Positions 1-11,400 of a stretch of 64,000 nucleotides of DNA are shown in pieces. The notes beneath the pieces were generated by a model that saw only the letters and a program-made list of their open reading frames with translations, made no database searches and was not told the origin of the DNA. Within the stretch, counting starts at the first letter, position 1; each line of letters opens with the position of its first letter. Location of the stretch: positions 2,666,001-2,730,000 of the forward strand of contig NW_023503373.1 of assembly GCF_014529535.1 (NCBI RefSeq), given 5' to 3'. Source of the DNA: Bradysia coprophila. Taxonomy: Eukaryota > Arthropoda > Insecta > Diptera > Sciaridae. The translations under genes were made by a program, and so were the position numbers.

Positions 1-1685
1 TGGCCACCACACCAATTTAATATACAAAATAAAAATCGAAGTGGGATAATTAAACTGTCACGTCCTCGACATATTTATGGTCTTATTAGTTCTTAACACG
101 ACAATTAGCTTTCGAAAAGTGGTCAAACACACACAGTCGAATCATATAATCTCCAACATAATCCAACACTAATCTTAAGTAATTACAGTGATATTTAACC
201 GATAGGTTCTCGGTATATTACATTCCGAGGAACTTAAATAGCGTACATCAACTGCTTACAGACACATTGTATCCAAATAATTTCACTGATATCCACATCT
301 ACAATGTTGACCAGTTAACATCAACTGGCAGTAAAATTTACGCCATCAAAACCAGTAATTTTTCTCAGTTATCCGACTTTTTAAAATAATCGACATTTAG
401 CACACAATACCGCCCTAATAACCACAAAATGCACAGAAAGACTTTAGTTAGAATTCTATTCAATTTCCCTGCTATCCGCCATCTTTAAGGGAAAATCAAT
501 ACATAGAACATTTTTAGCCACATTTCCAACAAAAAAAAAGAAAAGCAGAAAACTTTACACTGAAAACAAGGACGAGATTTAAATTTCTAATTTTATGTCT
601 GCACAAGTAACTTCGTTTAATTGATATTACGCACACATTGATGATTGATTTGCAAATTACCAATTGAATTGATTTGATTTCATTATTTTCGTCGACATCA
701 CACAACAATTTAACAACGAATTTCCACCAATTTTCATCATTTATAACAGAAAAACCGAAATGGCAATAGGTGCAGGAATGTCAGCACTATATGCCTTGTG
801 TGTCTACACTGGTTTTGTGTATATGGTTTTTGACAGTTAAAAGCTAGATGTGCTTATACACGAAGTTCACCCGAATAGGGATGGTCGTAGAATATACACA
901 CACGCACACACCATACATTCATACGTTTCAAAATTCGTGGGGTGATTTCGAGCGTGTGTGTATGTGTTTTCAGTGTATTCTACTTTTATTTTCCGTGTTT
1001 GCATTGGAAGGGTGAGGGTGGTGTTTTTAGGTGGTTTCCTTACTATCTGTGAACGCCATTAGTGTGTGGTTGCAAACAGACTCAACGATGTGTAATGTAC
1101 GCGAAACATTCGAATGTTAGGGTCAAATTTTCTATGTGAGTCATGTGCGTTTGCGTGCACAAAATTCGAATTCCTGTTATTTAAGAGGGATTTGTGCATT
1201 ACGTTATTACTGCTGCTACTTGCGAGGAATGTATTCACTTATCGTACTTATTGTGGTTGAAATAAAGCTCGAGGGTTGTTAAAGGTAAAACTGCACGTTT
1301 TATAGAATTGAAATTCGCACTTAAATTGAATTGCAATTGTTTTGTGTGTATGTAACTATGGTAAAGAATAAACTTCAGCACGTTCATCATACGTGTCTTT
1401 TAATTACCTGCCAACCTTGTGTTTCTCGAATGTAAATAAATAATGGGGAACGTATTTCGTTAAATAGATATTTTTGTTCTGAAACCAAACTGCGCTCGTC
1501 AGGTTGCAATTGCATCTATTTTTTTGCGGTTTTATGATTATGGTAATATGGTATGAAGTGCACTTGTTCTTTCGAAACTGCAATTGTATCATGATAAAAT
1601 CATCTAATCTATTACTTCGGCTGTTTAAATTATCGTCTAGCGTTTTATTCATAATCTTTTAATTCATTTGTTTCAGCAAACCTTA
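1..1685. other. Intergenic, no gene seen
   Basis: AT-rich sequence with only short ORFs that have no family resemblance and no paired splice sites. A short CA-rich tract lies near 895-910. It ends at the small inverted-repeat element at 1686. Confidence 0.5.
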
Positions 1686-1839
1686 GGGGCCGTCCATAAA
1701 GGACGTCCGCGATTTTTCTGGAATTTTTGACCCCCCTCCCCCCTTGTCCGCACTTTTACACTACACAAATGAATGTCGGTCACACTTTGGCGAACCCCCC
1801 CTCACCCCTATAGTGTGGACGTCCTTTATGGACGGCCCC
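1686..1839. mobile_element. PIF/Harbinger-like MITE, 154 bp, TTA target duplication
   Basis: The ends are inverted repeats starting GGGGCCGTCCATAAAGGACG on the left and mirrored as CGTCCTTTATGGACGGCCCC on the right. Both sides are flanked by TTA (1683-1685 and 1840-1842), the 3-bp TWA-type duplication known for PIF/Harbinger elements. There is no ORF inside, so it must be non-autonomous. The superfamily call rests on the duplication and G-rich ends, not on a transposase. Confidence 0.75.
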
Positions 1840-1842
1840 TTA

Positions 1843-2396
1843 TATGAATGATTTCCAAGTTTAAGGGTGGATATATTTTTGATAGAATGAAAGTGGCAGA
1901 AGTTAGCCAATTTCCGTTCTACTCGCCTCAAATGTAATAGATTTTACTCACTAGGTCACGGGAAATGCGTCATTACTTCATCGACATGAGCGTAAAAACT
2001 CATTTCCCAGAGCTTAGTGAGTAATAGCGTTTAACATGACTAGGGATAAAAAGCTTAAAAGTAGTTTTCGTGTTAATTTTGTTGATCCGAGGCATAGCCG
2101 AGGTCGATAAACACACAAAAACGAGACTTTTCATTTTTATACAGAGTTATGTAGTGGATTTTACATTCTGAAGGCGTCGAAAGCAGTGCTTGGATCATAA
2201 AATGTACGGTTTGTAATTGTTTGGAACGTTGTATTTTGCCATGCGTGCTCGCCGTCGGGTCGAGCTGCAAACACCACACTTGGCGAAATAAACAGTTACA
2301 AACAATAACATAATCCGCTATTTTCCTAATGTCAGCCAGCGCTCTATTATTTTTTTTAACCAACTTCACAGCAATGACATTTTATGGTTATAGAGG
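1843..2396. other. Intergenic, no gene seen
   Basis: No convincing coding region. Around 2088-2104 it carries the sequence CGAGGCATAGCCGAGG followed by AAAACGAGAC near 2116. These resemble the loop and flank motifs of the stem-loop cluster at 45-47 kb. Confidence 0.4.
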
Positions 2397-2896
2397 GATT
2401 ACGACATGAGTTCACTTTTCTCTATTCAATCAAAACTCTATCGATAGAGAACGATTCACTATCTCATTGAAAGATGTCGCAGCAACAAAACCAATGTCAT
2501 CAGAAAAATAATTAATTTTTTGCTCGACGGATTTTAGTCAATTAAAATGCCATCGTGTATCACATGACCTCAGGACTCCGGAACAGTAATCAGTTTTTCA
2601 ATCGGTCCTATATCGGCTTGGGGATAAGGGTTTGCTGCCGTTTCATCACATCCTTTTTTAAGACTCTTATCGCAAAGCCGATATAGGACCGATTCAAAAA
2701 ATAATTGCAGTTCCAGAGTCCTGAGGTCATGTGCTAAACGATGGCATTTTATTGACTAAAATCCGTCGAATAAAAAATTAATTATTTTTCTGATGACATT
2801 GGTTTTGTTGCAGCGGTATCTTTTAATGAGATAGTGAATCGTTCTCTATCGGTAGAGTTTTGATTGAATAGAGAAAAGAAAACTGATGTCGTAATC
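2397..2896. mobile_element. Foldback element with ~225-bp inverted arms
   Basis: The left arm (about 2397-2622) is mirrored by the right arm (about 2672-2896). Both arms contain the segment TCTATTCAATCAAAACTCTA or its complement, and the junction near the centre is the block GGTCCTATATCGGCTT and its complement. The outer ends are GATTACGACAT and ATGTCGTAATC. The arms differ by scattered substitutions, so the copy is not brand new. No coding capacity is visible and no clear target duplication was found. Confidence 0.75.
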
Positions 2897-3992
2897 GCAC
2901 TCCAGATTGAAGTTATATCACCAAAAAAAAGAGTTCAAAAATGAAGTACTGAACGAAATCGACGCCTCTACAGGCCAACCAAGATTTCCTATTGCTGCTG
3001 ACTGCGAACAGCGTCTGCCTAATTTATAAATTAATTTCCCTTTATAAAACCAAAAATATGAATGGGGTCTCACTATTTCAATTTAAAACTAAAGATGGGC
3101 GTATCCCATCGCGCTTGGTATAATAGATGAATGAAATTAAATCAGTACACGATTGGATGTAGCTCAATTGATGTTTATTTTGAAACAGTTTTTCTATTTG
3201 AACATTCCTCAAAGGACGACTTTAATTCATTCAACAATTTTTTTGTTTATATAATGGTTATCTCTCTTGAAATGGTCTCTATAAAATCATTGACTGTATG
3301 TTCCAGCTACTCTAAATTTACTTTTGTTTGATTATGTTGGCAAGTTATATATTTTTATATAATATTCCTCAAAATATATAAATTTCTATTTGAAAAACAT
3401 TGACTGACATAAGCAGTAAAAAAGGTAACATTTGAGTTTAACGTATTTGTTTACATTTCGTTTAACATTTTTCCTTCAAAATTTATTTTCTCTCATTTTT
3501 CATTTTTTCATTAATATTTTTTGTTCCTTATATTTTATTCATTTGAAGCATAAAAAAACTTCCAAATAAAAACATATTTTGAATCACTAATGTACAAACA
3601 TATTTGTACGGAATGCTACTTTGCAGTAACATGTCGGATCATCCGGATGGGTGTTTTCGGTGAAACACAGACACATTTTTACATAATGCGAATCTGATCA
3701 CAAAATCAATCAAAAACTATTTGCATTGACTAAACATTATCACATGTCGAAGGCAAACGATTTTATGATTGATTTTGTAACTTTCCGTTGCAGAACAGAT
3801 GAATTTATTTGTTAGGAAAAATCTAAAGCAGTGAAGATATGTCTGGTGTAGTAGGAAGAATAGGAGATACCTGGACCTTTTTATAGGAATCAATTTTTGT
3901 TCTCAACGATCAAAGTTTCAGAATCTGAAACATATTTGAGAGTGTCAGCCCGAATTCGAGATTTTCACTTGTAGTTCTAGAGACTCAGAATA
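2897..3992. other. Intergenic, no gene seen
   Basis: AT-rich sequence with no supported gene and no clear repeat structure. Confidence 0.4.
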
Positions 3993-4222
3993 CAGGAACG
4001 GGCAATCAAATTTTGTACTTAAGTTTTCTACAGCTTCTATTCAACTGGTTCACTCATATAAATAAAACTGTTAATGAGTGTGTATACGTATTTAACAGTT
4101 CACGCATGCGCGTGGTAGTGGTAGAACCATATAAACATACATATCCATTTTTGTTTGTATGAGTCAATGAGCTGAAAATCAGCTGAAGCAAATTTCGTCT
4201 AAAATTTCATTGCCCTTCCCGG
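3993..4222. mobile_element. TA-flanked MITE, CAGCTG family, diverged copy
   Basis: The left end (AGGAACGGGCAATCAAATTT) and right end (AAATTTCATTGCCCTTCCCG) are inverted and flanked by TA at 3991-3992 and 4223-4224. The right arm contains GAGCTGAAAATCAGCTGAAGC, shortened and altered relative to the copies at 36674-36831 and 60184-60398. TA flanks point to a Tc1/mariner-type mobiliser. No ORF is inside. Confidence 0.55.
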
Positions 4223-4224
4223 TA

Positions 4225-5439
4225 CTATTTTGTTTAAGCAGTTTGAGGGTTGTAAATTTTGTATGGTTCTTTCGATACAAAAATTAGAAAAATTTCTGTT
4301 TTTGAGAAATTCTAGAAATCTATTTTCCCATAAAAAGTCCCAGTGGAAAATATTTGCAAATTTTCACGTTGCGTCGAATGGGTTCTTATGATAAGAATCC
4401 TATTCAAATTTTATTGAAGAAATATGACTATGGAGTAGTTTTACTCTGGGGTGCTATGTGTTCCTAATTAAACATAAGAGACAAAGCAACCCCAGAATAC
4501 TTTTCATATCTAGGATCTTCTCTAACAAATTTTAGTTTTGGTTTCAGTAGAGTTATCTTAATTAGTCGTAGCCATAAAAGAAGTTTTCTTTTCACAAATT
4601 TTCATGTTTTAACCTTTTACAGACCTAGGTTATGACAGAACATGTTAGGACAGAATTTGAACCGGTCAGAGGATTTTTAGAACATAGATTGTCTTCCTCT
4701 GAGTCGACTCAGAGATATCTTAACCGACTTTTTCAGAATCTAGTCACAGTCGAAAAGCATAGAACGATATGTCTGTAATCGAATCTGTTGTCACTTTTAT
4801 TCAAATCACTTTTCATTAGTTTTGCCATACGATTTACGATTTCGTATAAGACCACAATAGCTGTCTGTGAAAGGTTTACCATCATTATCGACACAGTTCT
4901 ACAATTTTTCGTTCATTCGATGTCAATTGAATGTTTGTTTTAATCAGGTTTCCATAAAATTTTCTCAACAATTCATTAGTTTTTAATTAACTATTTTGCT
5001 ACGCATGATCTCCTTTCTTGGGTGAAGCCTTTCGTGCTTGTCTAGAAGTATAAATTAACCTCTTCAAATATAACCATTTCTTAAAATATAATTGGGCGTT
5101 TCATAAAAATTGTTTTTGCTAAATATATATTTTTATCTCACTATATCTCTAATTCGGTATAAATCAGCTGATCTAGTTGAAGATCAGCTGCTATACCAAG
5201 ATGGTTTTCTCTTTGTAACAAATTCAACTTATTTTGCTAAAATTATTGAGTATATAAAGCACCTTAACTTCTATTAAAAATTGTCATTTACACGCGAAAT
5301 TGCTTTAAATATGATTTGTATCGTTTTAGAAGATCTTTCTTTTAATTGATGTGCCATGTATGTACGTTCAGATACACAAGTGCAATGTAAAGCTAATGTG
5401 CCACACAGGTGAGTAATAGAGCCAGCTATTCTCAATTTG
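4225..5439. other. 3' flank of the phosphatase gene
   Basis: No gene seen. A short palindromic patch at about 5164-5192 repeats ATCAGCTG in both orientations and may be a remnant of the CAGCTG MITE family. The 3' UTR of the minus-strand phosphatase should fall in the right part of this stretch; I could not fix its polyadenylation signal. Confidence 0.4.
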
Positions 5440-8400
5440 TTACGGATTCTTCGGTAGGAACCTGAAATTAGTTTCGAAAGTTATAGTTTCTGTAAAGCCT
5501 TCTGTCTCGATCACATTTTAATTCAAAGAGAAACTCCAAAAATAATTACCGTTTGGGCAGATGCTTTGGACTAACGGGAGGAGTTTCATTTGGAGTCTGC
5601 AGTGATGATCCGCCCGACGATGCCACCCTTGATACGGACCATGTCGAGTTCGCGAACGTTTGCTTTGGTGGAGTACAACCCAAGTAAATGGCCGAACCTT
5701 TATCTTTATCTCCGACTGTTAAGTCAACGCGTGAACCATGGACGGAAGGAGGAGCAGAACCTACATAAATACATCGTTAGACGGTATTCTAAGAAATCAA
5801 TGCTAAATTCTCACTTGTATATGAATAAAGACCAGCTGGGCTACTTCTCGGTCTGATACCGCTGATTGTACTAGCACTACGATGTAGTCCTTTTGGTGGA
5901 GAGGACGATGATTCGCATTCAACTCGCGATCGCGATGAGGAGGGATATGATTGTGAAGAAGAGCCAGCTTCCATTGATCTTGATCCCTTTCGGCCGTGTT
6001 GTCTCGGCGATGTTGGACAACTGGATGACTGTATCGGAGCCAGTCGTGATCTTGAGCCTGATCTGGATGCATTGCTGGACTTACGACGAAATATTCCTGG
6101 CTTGGTGTCCGAGTTACATAATCCTAATTTAATGGAAGGGTCGTTACGTAATTTAAAAAGGAATTTCAATCACAAATGCCATGAATAGAAAGTGGGCTGT
6201 GGGAATTTTCATAATTAACTTGAAATTAGCATGAACATAGTGTAACGTGTTCCATTTTTGTATTCAAATCAGATGAACTGACAGTGTACAGTGTGTATGT
6301 GAAGCTTTGTAATAAAAAACAAACAGAATGCGTGCTGAAACATAATTATTTTAATAGGACGAATTGGTAGGAGCATTCACAACCAAACATAAGGTTAATT
6401 ATTCTAATTCGATTTTATAATACTCATACAAATAATTTTATTTCACCAATTTATAAAAATGAACTGTTGGTTTTACGCAACGTAATGAAGGGGAAAACAT
6501 TCAAAAATAATTATGAGTTTGAATGATGATGAATTTACTTTTCCCAATTTTCGGTTTGAAAATCAATGTAAAAAGCAACGCCACCTGTTGGACAGGTTTG
6601 TCCGCGACTGCAATTTCCTTCGCAAATATCCTTGTTGGACAGTAATTCTTCATAGCTGCTCAGCGCATTCGAACATTGGTCCATATCGGATACACCCAAT
6701 GCTAGACTAGGGAATCGTTCTCTCAGGCGTCGCCGTTCCTACAACACAATACATTCATCCCTGAACTATTATATTTATTGATCATTTTTACCTCAAATAA
6801 TCTGTAAGTCTCAAATTCCTGTAATTGATTTTGAAATCCCAAATTCGGATTTGCAACGGCTCGGCCCGTTCGAACTACTTTCAGAGCCTCTTTCCATGTC
6901 AGCGGCGTTACGGACATAATATAAGCCACGGCAACCGTTACTGATCGTGACATACCAGCCAAACAATGAATTAGCACATTTCCGTCTCTCATTCGAGCTG
7001 CATGAATGAAATCATTGCAGACAGAAAAATACTGCGACAAATTTTGATCGGGTGTGTCGGATGCCATTATGCATAAGTAGTGTTTATCCTAGAGCAAAGT
7101 TGTTGATTTTATCAATTTTGTTTTAATGTTCATTTTTTTTAGAATCAGCTTTAATCAAACAAAGGAGCATCGAATATTTGGTTAATTTTCATTTTTTTGT
7201 TGTTCTTTTAAATAGGATTTTAAGTTTCGATACGTACTTGTAGCAGCCGTCTAGGACAGTCATGAATTGCCACTATATGCGTAATATTGTACCGGTCCAA
7301 CTGTTGGGGATCCTTCGAATCTCTGTAGTTTCCAACATACAATCCAGGTAAGACCTGAAGCAAGTTACAAAAAAAAAATTAATCAAAATGTCTTAGTTAC
7401 GCTTAATCGTTACTTTGCTCATTTTGAAATCCATTTGATTTATTGAACTGAAAAAAAAAAAACTGAATTTAAACCGAATGATAATTGTTTCAAGTTGTTG
7501 CCGATATGCAAGATAAATATCAAATAGAATTTTTTAAGAACATTTATTGGTGTGTACACAATGACGGCATATATTCGTTTACGTTTATGTGGGTGAAACT
7601 ACAATTTACAACTATCCATTCAATCAATTCAATTATTAATATTGGATGAATATTCGCTTTTTCGAATACATCGTATTCAGAACAGTTCTTGTATGACTGA
7701 GTCGTGATTGTTTAGTGTTTGTTTTGTCGTTCCGTGTTCGTGGACATACATAGTTACCGACAAAAAAATATTTAACGACTCGACTTTACATAACAACTGA
7801 ATTAATAATATTGAAAGCAATTATTCGCATTAATTTGATGGGATATCGTAATTTTAAACCTACATTAGCAGCACCCTTAAAATAAAGTGGGTTAATTAAT
7901 ATAATTAATCCAAATTTGCTAAGGTGAAATTTTGTGGAGTGTTTTTTTTTTATCAGAAATTGACAATCGCAAGTATTCCTAATTAAAAAATTTCTACTTG
8001 ATAAATTACAGCCAACGAAAGTAGCGGTTTTTACAAAATATAAGTTTTTTTAAAGCTCATCCGGAAATGCACTCAGCTTGGAAACATTAAAAATTAAAGT
8101 TTTCGTAATGTCAGAACCAGAGAACAAATTTTAAGCTAAAAAATTTTGATTTGAGGTAATCTTACTCGACATAATATTCCAGCACCAAAATCTGAACTTT
8201 TTGTCAGACAAGTATCAAAAGACATATCAATTCAAAAGAGATACATCACGGTAGAGTTACTTTACTGGTTAACTTTACTCTGTCGTGGATATATTGTTTG
8301 ACTCACCGCTGTCCATTTGGCATATATATAACTTCAACAATCAGTCATGAAATCAAAAAATATTTTGTGTACCTGTTTTGGACGATTTATTTTAGACAAT

Positions 8401-11400
8401 TTGGCGGATTGTAGGTCGAACGAAGTGAGTGAAGCGAAAGTGCCTTAAAGCAACCGTCCCAAACAAGTACATATGTAAGTTTTCGTGTAGAGAGTCGAAA
8501 ACAAGCAGGGGCTATTTAGTTGAATTTTTGGCGAATTTTTACGAATTTGGAGAATTTCGGCAAATTGGCGAATTTGGTGAATTTCGGCGAATTTTGACGA
8601 ATTTTGACGAATTTTCTTTGTAATTAAAAAATTGTTGGATTATATTTTTTCATAATCTTATCAATAATATTTTCGGAAAATCAAATTAGTTATCTATCTT
8701 AGGTTGACGATTATTTTCAATATTCTTCTCAAAAAATTTCTCTTAAAAACCTCACGAGCATCCCCAAAATCTAAAAAAAAGTCCAATAAAAACCTCACAA
8801 ACATCTCCGATATCTCAAAATGATGTCGGATAAACGATAAAGCCTCACGAAACTCTACAAGACAGAGGTCTTTAGATCAGTTATTTTTCTAAAGCATGCT
8901 AAAATGCTTTTTTAGCGAATGAGACATTTCCAGCTCGAAGCGGAGGTGTGTACTGGAGTCAAATTCGCTAAAAATGCCTCTTAGCATAAGTTAGGAACAA
9001 CGTTTTTCCTAAACGACGTGGGAAATGAGAGACGACGTCGCGATATTTCAACACTAGTTAGGAAAAAGTACTTTTAAGTACAGAAACGTACTCTACTGAG
9101 ACAAAAAAGGCCTATATCAATCAAATTCAGAATTCTCGGGTTTGTTTTTCGGGTTGCTCCTTCCTCAGGTTATTGCTAAAAATGTATGACATCACATGAC
9201 AGACACATTACACACACCCGCCCTGAACAGAAATAAAGTTTTACCGAAAATGCATCCAAAAATTGATCGCTGTTCTGAATAGAGGGACCCTAGAGGAGTT
9301 CAAAACGATGGTCCGTTAAGCTGGACCAGATGCTTCCCCAGCCCATACAATTTTTTCCTTAGTTGTATGGGTGTGGGGAAGCATCTGGTCCAGCTTAACG
9401 GACCATCGTTTTGAACTCCCCTAGGGTGCCTATATTTAGAACAGCAAACAATTTTTGGGTGCATTTTCGGTAAAACTTTATTTTTGTTCAGGGCGGGTGT
9501 ATACACCCAAAGTGAATTTTATTTTTTTTTAAATGGGATATTCGTGTTAGCTAGAATTGATCAACGAATCGAATGAGCTATAACTCAATAATATCAGAGC
9601 GAGCTGGCTTTCCAATTGTCTTAGAAATTGGCGAATTGACTCCTGAGATGATAAAGTCGTAATCAGTCTAAAAACCCTTAATGGGTAAATGTGACGCAAG
9701 TCCTTTATCTTACTTACAAAATAACTGATATCGCTTAGGGTGACGCATTGAGCGTCGTACGCAAAAGTTTTATCAACAAAAAATTTACTCAAAAAATTTG
9801 TGAAGGAAAATTTTACAACAGGAAATTTGCGTCACAAGTGGCAGATGATTCGGTTTTCTTTCGTTTATATTCTTTCAGTACCATTTGGAAGCATAATACA
9901 ATATATAACATAAAACTGCTGATTATGAGTTTCCATAGATAGTTTCCATTTACATTTTTCAACCATTTTCCTAACAATAGGTACGTTCCTCAACATCTGC
10001 CACTCGTGACGCAAACTTCTTGTTGTAAAATTTTCTTTCACAAATTTTTTGAGTCAATTGTTTGTTGATAAAACTTTTGCGTACGGCGCACAATGCGTCA
10101 CCCTCAGCGATATCAGTGGTTTTATAAGTAAGCTAAAGGACTTGCGTCACATTTACTCTTTAAAGGTTTTTTTTGACTGATATCACTACTTTTGTAAGTA
10201 TGTCATTTCGACAACATCAAAAGACCTTATGAAATTAAAAAATTCTAGAGAAATTAGTCTAAATCCCAAAATCTACAAATCTTGGAACACCTCACTCATG
10301 TCGAAGATCACCCAAAACCATTGAAAAATCCGATTGAAGTTAGGAAGTGCTAGAGGAATCATCTCCCATCCCAAAATAACCCAAATCCATCAAAAAATCC
10401 GATGGAAGTTAGGTAGTGCCATTGAATGCAACAAAAAAAATTGACACCTTGCAAAGTTTCGACACTTCCAACTATTATTGCTTAGTTCAATATATCCATT
10501 TTCTCCTTTACTGTGACTTTCTAAATTTTGGTTGTTATTTTAGAAGTTCGATCGATGGTGAAATCAGAAATTCGGCAGACAATCATGTACAAGTTTTTCC
10601 GATTTTATTCTGAAAATATTCGAGTAGAGCTATTTTTCTACTTTTCTAGTATTTTAACTGAATAGAAGTCGTTCCATTAATGGAAATTAGTGTGTGTGAA
10701 TAATATTTTCTTCAAATTAAAGCTTAGAACAATATCTCACTTTAGTTTTTTCTTTAGTTTCTTTGTGAGGACAAATATACAGTCGAATTGAATATAAAAG
10801 TACTCCTTGGTAAGCTAGGAAGTCGGGAAAATTTTTGGAGAATTTTGTCGAATTTCGGTGAATTTGGCAAATTTTTGTGAATTTTGATGAATTCGGCGAA
10901 TTTCGGTGAATTTGGAGAATTTTTACGAATTTGGCGAATTTTTACGAATTTGGCGAATTTTTACGAATTTGGAGAATTTCAGCGAATTAATTCAACTAAA
11001 TAGCCCCTGAAAACAAGAGAAAATTCGAAAAATTGCTCACATTTTCGGCCCCGAAGCATGAAACAACTATTTTAGGCTTGATCTTTTTTGTAAAATAATC
11101 TGTGAAGTCTTGAGATTAGATTACCATACGGACCCAACTTTCTATGTACACTGCCGACCATAAACGAGCCGTCAGAACAGTCGGAGCGCTTGCTGCGACT
11201 GAGCCCCGTACAAACCCGTACATCTATTGCGCACGTGACCCTACTTCGTCCGTCGCCCTACTCTTACCGTAAGCCTATTGCGCCCGTAAACGTCGTAAAA
11301 TTCTTATGCAATGTGTACGTCTTAAAAATTGCGCATAGCGCAATTACGAAGCCCCGTACGACGTTCCTTTCAAAAGTAACACAAACTACACTTCCCACTG

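Larger units (their letters stand above)
8506..11009. mobile_element. Non-autonomous hAT element, 2.5 kb, in phosphatase intron 1
   Basis: The terminal inverted repeats begin CAGGGGCTATTTAGTTGAAT on each side, and the element is flanked by a perfect 8-bp duplication AAAACAAG (8498-8505 and 11010-11017), the size typical of hAT. Both ends carry arrays of GAATTTGGCGAATTT-like units (8520-8620 and 10838-10990), as expected of subterminal transposase-binding repeats. No transposase ORF is present. The interior has been invaded by at least two foldbacks (9213-9501 and 9657-10188). Confidence 0.85.
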
